In this document: piece by piece, positions 1 to 9,300 of the stretch
Position numbering within the stretch: the first letter of the stretch is position 1
How the letters are laid out: each line of letters starts with the position of its first letter
Source of the DNA: Chryseobacterium indologenes
Lineage (GTDB): Bacteria > Bacteroidota > Bacteroidia > Flavobacteriales > Weeksellaceae
Length of the DNA: 64,000 nucleotides
NCBI RefSeq assembly: GCF_018362995.1
Contig: NZ_CP074372.1
Location: 3,596,001 to 3,660,000, forward strand
Reading direction: 5' to 3'
Notes under the pieces: model-generated
What the model was told of the DNA's origin: nothing
Databases searched by the model: none
The model's input: only the letters and a program-made list of their open reading frames with translations
Program-made: the position numbers and the translations under genes

Positions 1-30
1 CTTTAAAATTATGTATTGATATGATATCGA

Positions 31-2382
31 TTAGTACATTCTGTTGTTATAAAAATCAACAGCATATTTACCCATTGAATAAAATGTATTTACGTAGGTT
101 TCTATACTTCTTGTAATGACATTATTGTTAAAGGATGTTGGATCTGTTGGATTGTAATAATCACTCTGATCAGTCTCCATTGTCATTGCTACTACCTGCT
201 GATTCCCCATCCAGGCCTGAGACATCGGAGAGCTGCCATCAATATCTGAAAAAGCAAGCAGATCTTTATCCGCTAAATAACTATATCGTTTTCTTATTTC
301 AGCATCTAATCTGTCACATAATGAATAGATGGCATTCTGAACAGTATTAAATGATGATGCAAACCAGACAGCCCGATAATCAATATTTACTCCTGATCCA
401 AAATTATGACAGTCAATAAATAATACAGTGTCTGTTTTAATAGCATTGAAAGTATCCCTTACCAATTGTGATTCTTTTTCGCTAAATGGTGCAGTTCCTT
501 TATAGGATTGTGAGCCAGCGCCACCATCTGCATATTCTGCCCAGCGATAATCAAAATTTCTGTTAATATCCACACCGTTATGATTCCATCTTACCGATTC
601 TGTACCACTCACATTTCCAACATTCAACGCATATGGATTAACCAGAGGAATCAATGTCCAGTCATAGTTAGTACGTAAAGCATCTATCATCTCATCCTTA
701 TTAGGATTTTCAAGCAACAGTTTAAAAAATAAATAGGTTGTGTAAACACTTAGCTTTTCGCCTCCATGGGTGCCAGCACATACGAATATACGAGGCTTTC
801 TGCGCCTTTGTGTTGGTGGCATTTTTCTATTAAATGAAATATCAATTCGCAAAATATCATAAGGTGCCGGACCTTCTGTCTGGCCTATGACTGTTTTAGT
901 GACATTATTTGAGAAGGGTGCTATTACACGATCATACATTGGATAAAGAACATCTGATGTAAGAGTTAAAGGATTGAAGGCAGGATAAACAGGAGCACTC
1001 CAATATTTAATTCCGAAATTGTCGACTGCAAATTTATTCATTTGCCGTGTGTCCTTTTGAGATACGGGAACTCCGTTTACAGAATAATTTTTCAGGCCGG
1101 TGACGTAAAAAGTAGTGAAAGCACCGCTATACCGGTAAGTAAATAAAATCAAATGGTTTAACAAAGGAGCAGATGTCTGGCTTTGAACAATGATTGTATT
1201 GTTTGTTTTATTATACAATACAACACCGGCCGTTATAGCAGAAGGCAAATCTATACCCGCAGTTGAGATGGGCAGGCTAATTCTTCCCACAGTTGTGTTT
1301 CCTGTATCAATGATTGCTCCCCCGGAAATTATGATTTTACGATTAGCTAAATCAAAATTGATGTCGGTATCATTGGTATTTAAGATGGCAACCTGTTCGT
1401 TGATCGTATAAATCGTAGATGGCAGAGGCTTGCTTTTTTTACTTTCATTTAATAACTGATCATACTTACTGGCACTGATATTCTTTAAAATATATGTGAA
1501 ATCAAGACGGTCCTGCTCGGTAACGATTTCTGTTGGAGTATTCTTTTCAAAAACTATTCTCACCTGATTAGAGGTCAAATTATCTACTGAAAAGTCATTG
1601 GTCGTAACATTCTGGTTGGCAAATATTCCATCCTTATAGAAAACAACACGGGAAATTTTATATCCTGATTTCTGGCTAATCAAATATTTACCGGAAACTA
1701 CCGGAATTAAAGCAGTTCTTATCCCTGTGTCAGAGGTAGAATTGAAACCATTATTTACTGCTATCCTGCCGATTTCTGTAGGAATATTCTCTCCTAAATT
1801 AATTTCTAAATTATTGTATTCTGATATGACTTTTATAGAAGCTTTTGCATTTTCTACAATATCATTAAATGTGATTGACTTAGATGAGTAACAATTAATC
1901 TTAATTGCATTTAATTCGGGCTGGGTAACTGTTTGCGTTTTGTCAATATGATGCAGGGAAACTTTCCATTTCTTTGCTGTTGCAGGGATGGTTGGCGTAA
2001 ATGTTTTTGCATTTATATCCTGTTTTGAAATAAAAACATTCGTATCGGAATAATAGAAAATAGTTTGCAATAACATATCACCCAGAAGTTCAATTTGGTT
2101 GGCATAGACGATATCTAAAAAAGAATCCGTCCTTCCTCTTATAGTCGATCCTGTGGGAAACCCGACAGACCCGGAAATTGCCAGTGCTCCAACTTCCAGG
2201 GTTGGGTTCATATAATCATTGAAACTGCTGTTTTGCTGTATAATTTGGCCACTATTTTGAATTTGGTTTATTGGAATCAAATCGTTTTTATGCCAGTAAG
2301 AATCCTGCCATTCCCAGAATTCTTCCTGTACTGGAATATCCCCGTTTTCAAAATATTTTTTTAATTCTTCTTTTGTTTTCAT
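31..2382 (-). CDS. Tail-fibre-like protein with C-terminal M14 zinc carboxypeptidase domain
   Basis: This 783-residue protein has three parts. Residues 1-40 carry an FENGDIPVQEEFWEW...SYWHK motif like the short adaptor start of phage tail-fibre proteins. The middle (about 45-500) is Ser/Thr/Asn-rich, beta-like and unrecognised. The last 260 residues are an M14 metallocarboxypeptidase: zinc ligands H539 and E542 (THGGE), substrate motif NRNF at 607-610, third ligand H659 (DCHNF) and catalytic E736 (TMETD). All key residues are present, so it should be active, probably on peptidoglycan peptides or surface protein. There is no signal peptide, which fits delivery on a particle rather than Sec export. 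The first 40 residues are nearly identical to those of the gene at 10587, with a different middle. It has its own operator-bearing promoter about 180 bp upstream. The fold call is firm; the tail role is inference. Confidence 0.75.
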   Translation of the reverse strand: MKTKEELKKYFENGDIPVQEEFWEWQDSYWHKNDLIPINQIQNSGQIIQQNSSFNDYMNPTLEVGALAISGSVGFPTGSTIRGRTDSFLDIVYANQIELLGDMLLQTIFYYSDTNVFISKQDINAKTFTPTIPATAKKWKVSLHHIDKTQTVTQPELNAIKINCYSSKSITFNDIVENAKASIKVISEYNNLEINLGENIPTEIGRIAVNNGFNSTSDTGIRTALIPVVSGKYLISQKSGYKISRVVFYKDGIFANQNVTTNDFSVDNLTSNQVRIVFEKNTPTEIVTEQDRLDFTYILKNISASKYDQLLNESKKSKPLPSTIYTINEQVAILNTNDTDINFDLANRKIIISGGAIIDTGNTTVGRISLPISTAGIDLPSAITAGVVLYNKTNNTIIVQSQTSAPLLNHLILFTYRYSGAFTTFYVTGLKNYSVNGVPVSQKDTRQMNKFAVDNFGIKYWSAPVYPAFNPLTLTSDVLYPMYDRVIAPFSNNVTKTVIGQTEGPAPYDILRIDISFNRKMPPTQRRRKPRIFVCAGTHGGEKLSVYTTYLFFKLLLENPNKDEMIDALRTNYDWTLIPLVNPYALNVGNVSGTESVRWNHNGVDINRNFDYRWAEYADGGAGSQSYKGTAPFSEKESQLVRDTFNAIKTDTVLFIDCHNFGSGVNIDYRAVWFASSFNTVQNAIYSLCDRLDAEIRKRYSYLADKDLLAFSDIDGSSPMSQAWMGNQQVVAMTMETDQSDYYNPTDPTSFNNNVITRSIETYVNTFYSMGKYAVDFYNNRMY

Positions 2383-2487
2383 AATAAAATTTGGTGATTT
2401 TTGTATTAAATGGTTAAGTTATTGAGGCTCAGTTTTTTAAAACTGACTATGTTTCAATCTTTAGATTCTCAGACATAGTTATGGCTG

Positions 2488-2510
2488 TTCAGCATTTTGT
2501 AAATGCTGAA
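2488..2510 (-). other. Conserved 5'-leader hairpin of the M14 gene
   Basis: A perfect 10-bp stem with a 3-nt loop lies in the long leader between the predicted transcription start (about 2557) and the start codon. The stem and the adjoining block to about 2470 recur at 12900-12940 and, more diverged, at 13255-13289. All three follow the same type of operator promoter. A regulatory or stabilising RNA element is inferred. Confidence 0.5.
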
Positions 2511-2563
2511 TTCTAAGAGTTTTTAAGATTTTAATGGTTTTTGTTGTGTCTTTGTTTATGCTT

Positions 2564-2603
2564 CAAAAGTAATTTGGGAAAACGACAAAACTTGACGTGT
2601 TTT
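2564..2603 (-). promoter_or_regulatory. Operator-bearing promoter A (M14 gene)
   Basis: Read on the minus strand, a TACTTTTG -7 box (2564-2571) is preceded by exactly 11 bp and then the dyad CGTCAAGTTTTGTCG (2583-2597). It belongs to a set of five with identical spacing (also 12995, 13344, 14614, 15265). The dyad sits where a -33 element would be, so an activator site or a repressor covering the promoter are both possible. Confidence 0.7.
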
Positions 2604-2650
2604 AATTTTGTGGGAAGTTTATTAAAATAGAGAGTTTGAAATTAAAAGAA

Positions 2651-2690
2651 AGTTCTCCAGCTATGAATGGTTGGAGAACTTTTTAATCTT
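2651..2690 (-). terminator. Hairpin terminator downstream of the toxin/immunity operon
   Basis: Nine-base inverted arms AGTTCTCCA (2651-2659) and TGGAGAACT (2672-2680) flank a 12-nt loop, with T/A-rich sequence on both sides. It lies about 180 bp beyond the stop of the putative immunity gene, the last gene of its operon. The T tract is better on the plus strand, so the direction is uncertain. Confidence 0.5.
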
Positions 2691-2858
2691 TTAATAATGA
2701 AGGCGTATTTGCCAGATAAAAATTTTTATTTTTATGTTGCAGCAGTGATGCGTTTATGGTAAAGCTTTATGAGACAAATATATGCGGTTAATACAACAAA
2801 ATATGTCATGTTTAATCTTGTAGATAAGTTTTGTTATATAAAACTTATTGGAAGTGTG

Positions 2859-3245
2859 TTAAAAATTCTTCCTTACAAAATTTTTAAAGTCAAAATTTTG
2901 ATGTTTGAAATATGTATCTTCATCAACAACAGTGTATTGATTATTTTTATCTTTTATAGCATAAACAAACCTCGGTTTGTCATCTCCTAAAAAAGAGGTC
3001 ATGTGAAGAGGAACACCACTATCTAAAAAGTATATAAAAAAAGATTTATATTCATTATCATATTTTTCTTTACTATTCACACTAAAATGCCATCCGTCAT
3101 GTTCATAATATCCATCATTGCCTAATGAATATACTTTTACTTTATCTTTTGTTGCTGAAGCCGTTTGCAAATTATAAGCTTCTTTAAAGACATCATCAAC
3201 TACTTTTAATCCTATTTGTATGATTTGTTCTTTTGTCGGTTTCAT
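2859..3245 (-). CDS. Putative immunity protein of the zincin toxin
   Basis: This 128-residue protein belongs to no family I recognise. It is soluble, has no signal peptide, and is rich in Asp, Lys, Tyr and Phe (for example FVYAIKDKNNQYTVVDEDTY). It starts only 4 bp after the stop of the large toxin-like gene and is the last gene of the unit. That is the usual place for a cognate immunity protein in polymorphic toxin systems. The role is inferred from position, length and absence of a signal peptide; no sequence motif proves it. An alternative is a second small effector or a chaperone. Confidence 0.55.
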   Translation of the reverse strand: MKPTKEQIIQIGLKVVDDVFKEAYNLQTASATKDKVKVYSLGNDGYYEHDGWHFSVNSKEKYDNEYKSFFIYFLDSGVPLHMTSFLGDDKPRFVYAIKDKNNQYTVVDEDTYFKHQNFDFKNFVRKNF

Positions 3246-3249
3246 ATTT

Positions 3250-5931
3250 TTAATAATGTATATTTAATTTTTTTAACTCATTTTTTAAATTCCATTCTCC
3301 AGCAAGATAGTCTTTATCTAATTGTTCACTTATATTCGCATTTTTACGATATTTATTATTGATATTATCAAGCTCTATATCGAGTTCTTTTATATCTAGT
3401 GCTTTAGATTTTGTTGCTAAAAACCTGTGGACAACATATTCCTCTTTTATGTGAGTTGGTATTTTGTCAATAAGCATCTGGTATTTTTCCAATCCTAATT
3501 GTTCGATAAGTTTAGCGTGCATCTCGACGTGGAATACCTCATGTTGCAATGTATGAGCTTTGATTTTCATAAATCCATCAGAAGTATTTCCGGTAAACAG
3601 ATATATTCTAGGCCCTTTTAATTTAATACCATATCTTCTGTATACTCCATTTCTAGGAATGAAAACCCCTTCTACTCTCGGTTCATTTTGCCAAGCTTTA
3701 AATAAATCAAATAATTCTTCATTATTTCTGTCAACGATATGAATATCAAAGTTTTTAAGTTTTGTTGTTTTTCTGATTCTATCTGCAATTTTGGCAACGG
3801 ATTTAATGTCGACCTCTGCGATACTAGCTAAATCATCTCCAATATTTAAAGTACGAACTTTTTCTTCAACAATTTCATATAATTCGTCTAAAAGATCATC
3901 TACATTATATTTTCCTTTGGAAGCTTCTCCTATTATTTCATCCTCATGCTCCAGAATTTCTTTAGCACTTTTTCTCAATCCATTATGAATTGCTACAGAA
4001 AGTTCACCGGATAAAGATAATAATTCCAGCCAAAATAAATACTCAGATAATGATTTGCCCCATGAGGCATCTCTTGCTCCGGAAAGTTTCAGTAATGTAT
4101 TGACTGTACCGCTGGTAATTTCTACTACGGCTGCTGTTGCTGCTACGGCCTTTCTTACATTCGCTACGGCTCTTCCTGCTTTACTTACAAATCTAAGCTT
4201 CTCTGCTTTCGCTGCAAATTTTGCCAGATATCTGAATTTTCCAATGTTTCCTACTCCGGAAACGGTAGTTAAAATATCTGCGACATATTCTGCGCTTGTA
4301 ATGACGTTACTCCAGAACTGTTTGTCACGATTGGCTTTCAACATAAAGGCTGGGACAACAGAATCCAGCTTCATTTCTGTTTCCTGATTTTCAATATCCT
4401 TAAGATAGATAGGATAAAAAGGATGATACCAGAACTGATCTATAATAGGAATCTGCGTAGGCACTAGATTATCAGTCTTCAGACCTGGCCTCATTTCAAT
4501 TTCTGTTTTTCCCGTATCATATAAAGTTTTTATCAGCCTTCCTTTTTGCTGATGGGTCTCAAAAGACATACTTACATTACTGAAATAAAACCCGAAAGCT
4601 TTTTCAGAGGCATAAGGAAGGAATAAAAGTCCGTCGGTAGTTGCAAATTCAGGATTTTTTTCTGTATCCGGATATATGAACCTTGACTTTTTCCATACCT
4701 GGCTGATCAGTTTTGCAAATTCCATGAAATTTTCACCATTGATCCTGTCATAAATAAATTCAAACTTGGAAATATTTTTGTCTCCGTCCTTTATTGTCTC
4801 TAGGAACCAATTCATGAGTTTTATTTCCTGTCCTTCTTTTTGCAGAATAATTTTTATAAGTTTTATAAAAATGTTTTCTTCCGCAAGATCTTTTTTATTT
4901 GTAAGGCTATCCCTTCTTACAGCCATTTCCATAAGTTTCCATAGGAAGTCTTCATTAAACATTACAGCTACAGATTCTGGTAAATAAAACAGCGTTTTCA
5001 TGGCATCGTAGTAGGCAAGGGTACTTTTACTTTTAATGCTGTCTTCTATTTTATGTATAACCTGGTTCATAAACTGATCTCTGAAAGAATCTCTCTGGGG
5101 ATTGCTGTTATCTCCTTTTTCTAAGGAGAACCCTTCACTAAACAGGGTTTGGTCTAAAAAAGCAAGTATTCCGCCGATACTTGTAAATTTTAATATAATG
5201 GAGCATTCATCATCATATAGGAAGAACTTTGGTCTGTATCCTTTTTCATAATATCTGTATTTTAGTATGAAATTCTTTAGCCCGTATTCTATCTGAAGGA
5301 AGGGAATCAAAGTCATTCTGCCTTCCTTTTCAGATTTCAGAACCTGAACCTTCTTTTCCGGATTATTCCATAAATATTGTTCATTCTCAAATAATATTTT
5401 TATAATTTTTCCAAAAGTTGTCACATGATCAGTATAATCGTAAGTATAGGTGTCATTTTCTAAATCTTTCAGATATTTTCCATTGGGGTCATAGTATATA
5501 TTGTCTGGAAAAATGGTTACAGCCTTTAGACTTTCAGAATAAATGGCCACTAGATTTTTAACGGTATCATAAATGTAGGAACTAGTCCCAAATTCTAAGG
5601 GAAATTCTATAAGTGATTCATCATCAGGTATAGTTTCAGTAGTTTCCTCTAAAAGATTGAAATACTTTCCAGAAATGGTTTTTACATAATATTTATTGTT
5701 TCCACTGGTTTTCAGCAGATAAATAGCTTCAGCATTATGGCTATTCAGAATACTAAAAATTCGCTTATATTTATTAAAATCTGTTTCAAAAATATTTTTA
5801 TTGACATTATAGGCAACACCATCATCCAATGCTGTTAAAAGAATTTCAGTGGGAGGTAGTGCATTTTTTGCCGCTTCTTCAGATCTTCGATAGAGTCTGA
5901 GAAATTCAATTATTTGTTCAAAATCAGCCAT
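3250..5931 (-). CDS. Large polymorphic toxin with C-terminal zincin metallopeptidase domain
   Basis: This 893-residue protein has an unrecognised N-terminal region (about 1-540), an Ala/Val-rich helical stretch (about 540-650, partly hydrophobic) resembling the pre-toxin segments of delivered toxins, and a C-terminal zincin. The zinc motif is HEVFH at 797-801 (H797, E798, H801) followed by VEMH; E831 or a nearby acid could be the third ligand. HExxH inside a large multidomain protein with a small gene directly behind it is typical of zincin-like metallopeptidase toxins. There is no signal peptide, so delivery would need a dedicated machine. Its start codon shares one base with the stop of the upstream nucleotidyltransferase gene (TAATG), implying translational coupling. 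The protease call is good; target and delivery route are unknown. Confidence 0.7.
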   Translation of the reverse strand: MADFEQIIEFLRLYRRSEEAAKNALPPTEILLTALDDGVAYNVNKNIFETDFNKYKRIFSILNSHNAEAIYLLKTSGNNKYYVKTISGKYFNLLEETTETIPDDESLIEFPLEFGTSSYIYDTVKNLVAIYSESLKAVTIFPDNIYYDPNGKYLKDLENDTYTYDYTDHVTTFGKIIKILFENEQYLWNNPEKKVQVLKSEKEGRMTLIPFLQIEYGLKNFILKYRYYEKGYRPKFFLYDDECSIILKFTSIGGILAFLDQTLFSEGFSLEKGDNSNPQRDSFRDQFMNQVIHKIEDSIKSKSTLAYYDAMKTLFYLPESVAVMFNEDFLWKLMEMAVRRDSLTNKKDLAEENIFIKLIKIILQKEGQEIKLMNWFLETIKDGDKNISKFEFIYDRINGENFMEFAKLISQVWKKSRFIYPDTEKNPEFATTDGLLFLPYASEKAFGFYFSNVSMSFETHQQKGRLIKTLYDTGKTEIEMRPGLKTDNLVPTQIPIIDQFWYHPFYPIYLKDIENQETEMKLDSVVPAFMLKANRDKQFWSNVITSAEYVADILTTVSGVGNIGKFRYLAKFAAKAEKLRFVSKAGRAVANVRKAVAATAAVVEITSGTVNTLLKLSGARDASWGKSLSEYLFWLELLSLSGELSVAIHNGLRKSAKEILEHEDEIIGEASKGKYNVDDLLDELYEIVEEKVRTLNIGDDLASIAEVDIKSVAKIADRIRKTTKLKNFDIHIVDRNNEELFDLFKAWQNEPRVEGVFIPRNGVYRRYGIKLKGPRIYLFTGNTSDGFMKIKAHTLQHEVFHVEMHAKLIEQLGLEKYQMLIDKIPTHIKEEYVVHRFLATKSKALDIKELDIELDNINNKYRKNANISEQLDKDYLAGEWNLKNELKKLNIHY

Positions 5932-6287
5932 TATTTTTTTGTTTTAGAATTTATGGGTGATAATTCATTTTCCGGAAAAATCATTGTAAGCTTATTGTTG
6001 TAATAATGCTTCTGAATTGTTTCTTCATCTAATACGAGAAGATCCAGATAGTAATCTTTATCAAGGAGTGTGTGGGCATTTTTAAGTTTGCATTTAGCCT
6101 GTACCAAAACATCCCAGTCTTTTCCTTCCAGCGTATTCCATTCATCAAAAGGAATCCGCCCCCTGCTTCCGAAAAGAAATATCTTTTCTACAGCAGTAAT
6201 ATCATCAATCTTGTCCTTTAAGGTTGTGAGGATATAAGGCAGCACTTTATCGTGCTGCCAAATAGCCTCGAGTTTTACTCGGCTCAT
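5931..6287 (-). CDS. Small MNT-type nucleotidyltransferase-fold protein
   Basis: This 118-residue protein shows the minimal nucleotidyltransferase core: FGSRGR at 39-44, the metal-binding pair D57-W-D59, and a third acid at D82 (YLDLLVLD). These match the catalytic triad of MNT-type enzymes that transfer AMP or another nucleotide to a protein or RNA. It begins 16 bp after the 1384-residue gene and overlaps the toxin start by one base. No HEPN partner is adjacent, so it is not an ordinary HEPN-MNT antitoxin. It is far too short for a CBASS CD-NTase. Candidate roles are toxin modification, a companion effector or a loading factor; none is shown by the sequence. Confidence 0.65.
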   Translation of the reverse strand: MSRVKLEAIWQHDKVLPYILTTLKDKIDDITAVEKIFLFGSRGRIPFDEWNTLEGKDWDVLVQAKCKLKNAHTLLDKDYYLDLLVLDEETIQKHYYNNKLTMIFPENELSPINSKTKK

Positions 6288-6303
6288 GGTTTTTTGTTTT
6301 AGA

Positions 6304-9300
6304 TTAAATCAGGAATCTTGATAGAGAAAGCTTTTCAGCATATTCTTGGACATCAACCAGCTTATCGTCTTTATCAAAAAGTCGGTTGGATGAACCGGTG
6401 AAGAAATCATCAGCAAATTTTAGAAAAGTAATTCCATCCGTTGTAAAGGCTAATGTGTCTGACATTTCTGTATAAGGAGGTTTGACAAATTTGAAACTTT
6501 TGATTTTGTCTATGTCTACTCGGATCGTAACTCCATTTTCTGTATTGGCAAAAGCTTCAATGCCATCTATTCCTGAAAGTCCGGAGGCTAAAGCTCCATA
6601 AACCTTCACTAGAGAATCTGTTTTTGCCCATGTTGCGTCTCTTACAACCTCAATGTTTTGTCCCATACATTCGTATTTTCTAGGAAACTCACCTGCTTGG
6701 TCAAGATCACCAATGGTATTATACGAGCCTGTATTATCTAATTCTTTCAGAGAGAATTGAATCTGTTTTATGCTGGATTTGTTTCCCATTAAAGAATTAT
6801 CCTTCACAAAGTTACTTTCCGTAATCACCTCTCCCGGTACTTCAAACTCATTAGGATCTTCGGCACTGAATGGTAAAGCATGCGCTACTTTTAAGCCGAT
6901 GCTTTCAGCCTGAAGAATATTTAATGGAGTTGGAAGTCTGGTAATCCAGGCTTTTCCTTGTTTTATGCCTTTAGGCTGTTTCATTTCATCTACAATAGAT
7001 AGATAAAGAGAATCTCCAATGACAGGAACTTCTCCTCCATTCCAGATTTTACCTGTTGCCATATAGAACTGAACAGCATCTTCAAATCCTGGGCGTACCG
7101 TAGCAACAACTCTTGCCATACCACTTTGCAGGAATGCTCTGAATAATGGGTCTACATCTTCAGCCTGGTAAAGATTAGTCCATTCTGTTTTATTAGCCCA
7201 ATAGTAAGGATACAGATAATAAGAAAGGTTTTCCCATTCGAAGGCCTGTTCCATGAACTTAAGGAAGGCTGTATATTTATCCAGTGTTGATGACAGGTCT
7301 GTTTCATAATCTGTAAATGTGCTTCCGGTAGTTAGCCCTGCCATACCATAGCCATGGGTAGAATTGGCTGATCTGTTGATCATATAGGAGATACAGTTTT
7401 TACGGAGTACCGTATTCTCGATCTGACGATAGAATCCTGGATTGGATCCTTTAATCTGGATACCGGTAGCTTTTTCTTCCGCTATTTTCTGTTCGTAAAT
7501 TGCTAAAGCCTTTTCATAGCTGTCAATAATGGCTTTGAATGTTTTCTGAAGCCATGCATTTCTTGCTTCCGGAGTAAGCTCTAAATTCAGTTTCAGAGTA
7601 CCTTGCATAATTGGGCTTTCTCCTGTAGCAAAACTAAATTCCAGTTTATTTTTGATATTCAAGGTTGTTGTTGTTCCACTCACCTGTGTGCTGTTCGGTG
7701 AAGAAATCCAGTAAGTACCTTGCCCTCCAATGGTCATGAAAGCCTGGTGAGCCCCTTTAAAGCTGTGTGGATAGGTTTGGAAAGTATAATCAACAGTTTT
7801 TAATAAATAACCTTCCGGAACTTCAACTTCTCCGTTTCCGTTTACAATCTGAACCTTGTCATCATCTTTTCCTCCGAAGTTTCCATCACGTCCACTGAAT
7901 GATTTACTTATAGCAAAGGATTCTGCAGGTCTCTCATCAATTTCGGCATTGTATTTACTTATCCAATATTTTAATGCGGCTTCGTTACCTAAAGATGAAT
8001 AATTTTCTAATGGCAGATAGCTTGCTTTTCTTGGGTCTTCAGGTTTTACAAGATCACTCTTCGTTGCTGAATTGTCCAATGTCATTCCCAGCGTATGTAA
8101 TTTAGCAGGTTGAGGAATCATAAATTCGAACATCAGACGCTTGCCATAATTATAGATCTGGTTTTTCATAAGTTTGTCTACCCAACGGAAAACACCTACA
8201 ACATGCTTATCTCCTTTGGTATTGTCAAAGCCGTGTTTGTTATTCTCTTCGAACTCTTCAATGATCTTTTCAATTCTTTCCTCATGAACTTTTGTGACCA
8301 CTCTGTCTAATGCTCTTGCTGTAATATCCTGAGCTTGGGTAAGCGCTTGTCTTGTACTTTCTTCTTTGGAAGAATGAGTGGCATATCCACCGGCAATTCC
8401 TGTACTTATTGTTGCCCCCATTGCTCCTGTTCCGGTTTTCCAGGTGGCATCAAAATGTGCCTGTACATTGGCATCTCTGGATTCCTGCAACATTTTGGCA
8501 ATCTCAGTCTGCATTTCAAATCTGGTTGCAGTAGTGGTGTCTGTAAGTTTTTCTCTTTCCGTATCTGAAGATGTAGTATTGGTGTTTTCGCTTCTTCTTA
8601 GTCTTCTTGTTGCTTTTTCACGGTACTCACGGGCCATTACGTTTTCAATATGAGCCACTTCCCCTTCTACATAAGCATGGGTAGTCTGTTCAACTTTAAG
8701 ATAGTCAGCAATACCGATTTGCTTAAATCCAAATCCGGAAGGGATATAAGAATCATCAGGTTCCTGCACAGGATCTTTAATTTCATTTACGAACTCAAAA
8801 GATGAGGTGTAGCAGGACTTCATTGAAATAATTCTTGGGAAGAAAGTCGTTACCTTACCATTGGTAAAGGTGATTTTAACATCCATTGTAAAGTTCTCTG
8901 TTTGAGAAATGTATACACCGTCTGTTGTTGCGCTTCCTAATAATTTACTTAAGAAAATCTTATTACCAACACGGCTTTTTTCAAAATAGGTCCCGGAAAT
9001 AGGTCCTGCATTGGTATAGAAAGTATAGCTCATACTTGCTACATTCCAGGAAGCATCAGGAACATCGATAGATAAGTCCAGACATGTATTTCTTAAAATA
9101 TGCCTTGGGCATAACTGATAGGTAAAAGGAATCGTTTCTACTCTTGAAACAGGAAGAATGACTCCGCCAATGCTTGTATAGCTTTCAGAATTATCCATGA
9201 TATTATCCAGAATAACTTTATTAGCACTCTCCGTAGCATTGGAAATAATATCTTTTAATTCATTGAACGTATTTCTTCCTGCCAGCAAACTATCAATTAG

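Larger units (their letters stand above)
2383..2858. other. 476-bp intergenic region with promoter, leader hairpin and terminator
   Basis: This gap holds the promoter, operator and structured leader of the M14 gene (2383-2603) and a terminator-like hairpin for the toxin/immunity operon (2651-2690). The AT-rich remainder, about 2700-2858, shows no gene I can support; the short reading frame there on the plus strand has no recognisable composition or family. Confidence 0.6.

Noticed and set aside
2769..2990. 73-residue plus-strand frame between the M14 and toxin operons
   Set aside because: It overlaps the 3' end of the putative immunity gene, is Ile/Phe-rich by AT bias, and lacks a promoter or family.
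4055..4387. 110-residue Ala/Thr-rich plus-strand frame inside the toxin gene
   Set aside because: Its composition mirrors the Ala/Val-rich helix region of the toxin on the other strand; no independent evidence.
5931..6287. HEPN-MNT type toxin-antitoxin pair
   Set aside because: No neighbouring gene encodes a HEPN protein; the adjacent gene is a large zincin toxin.
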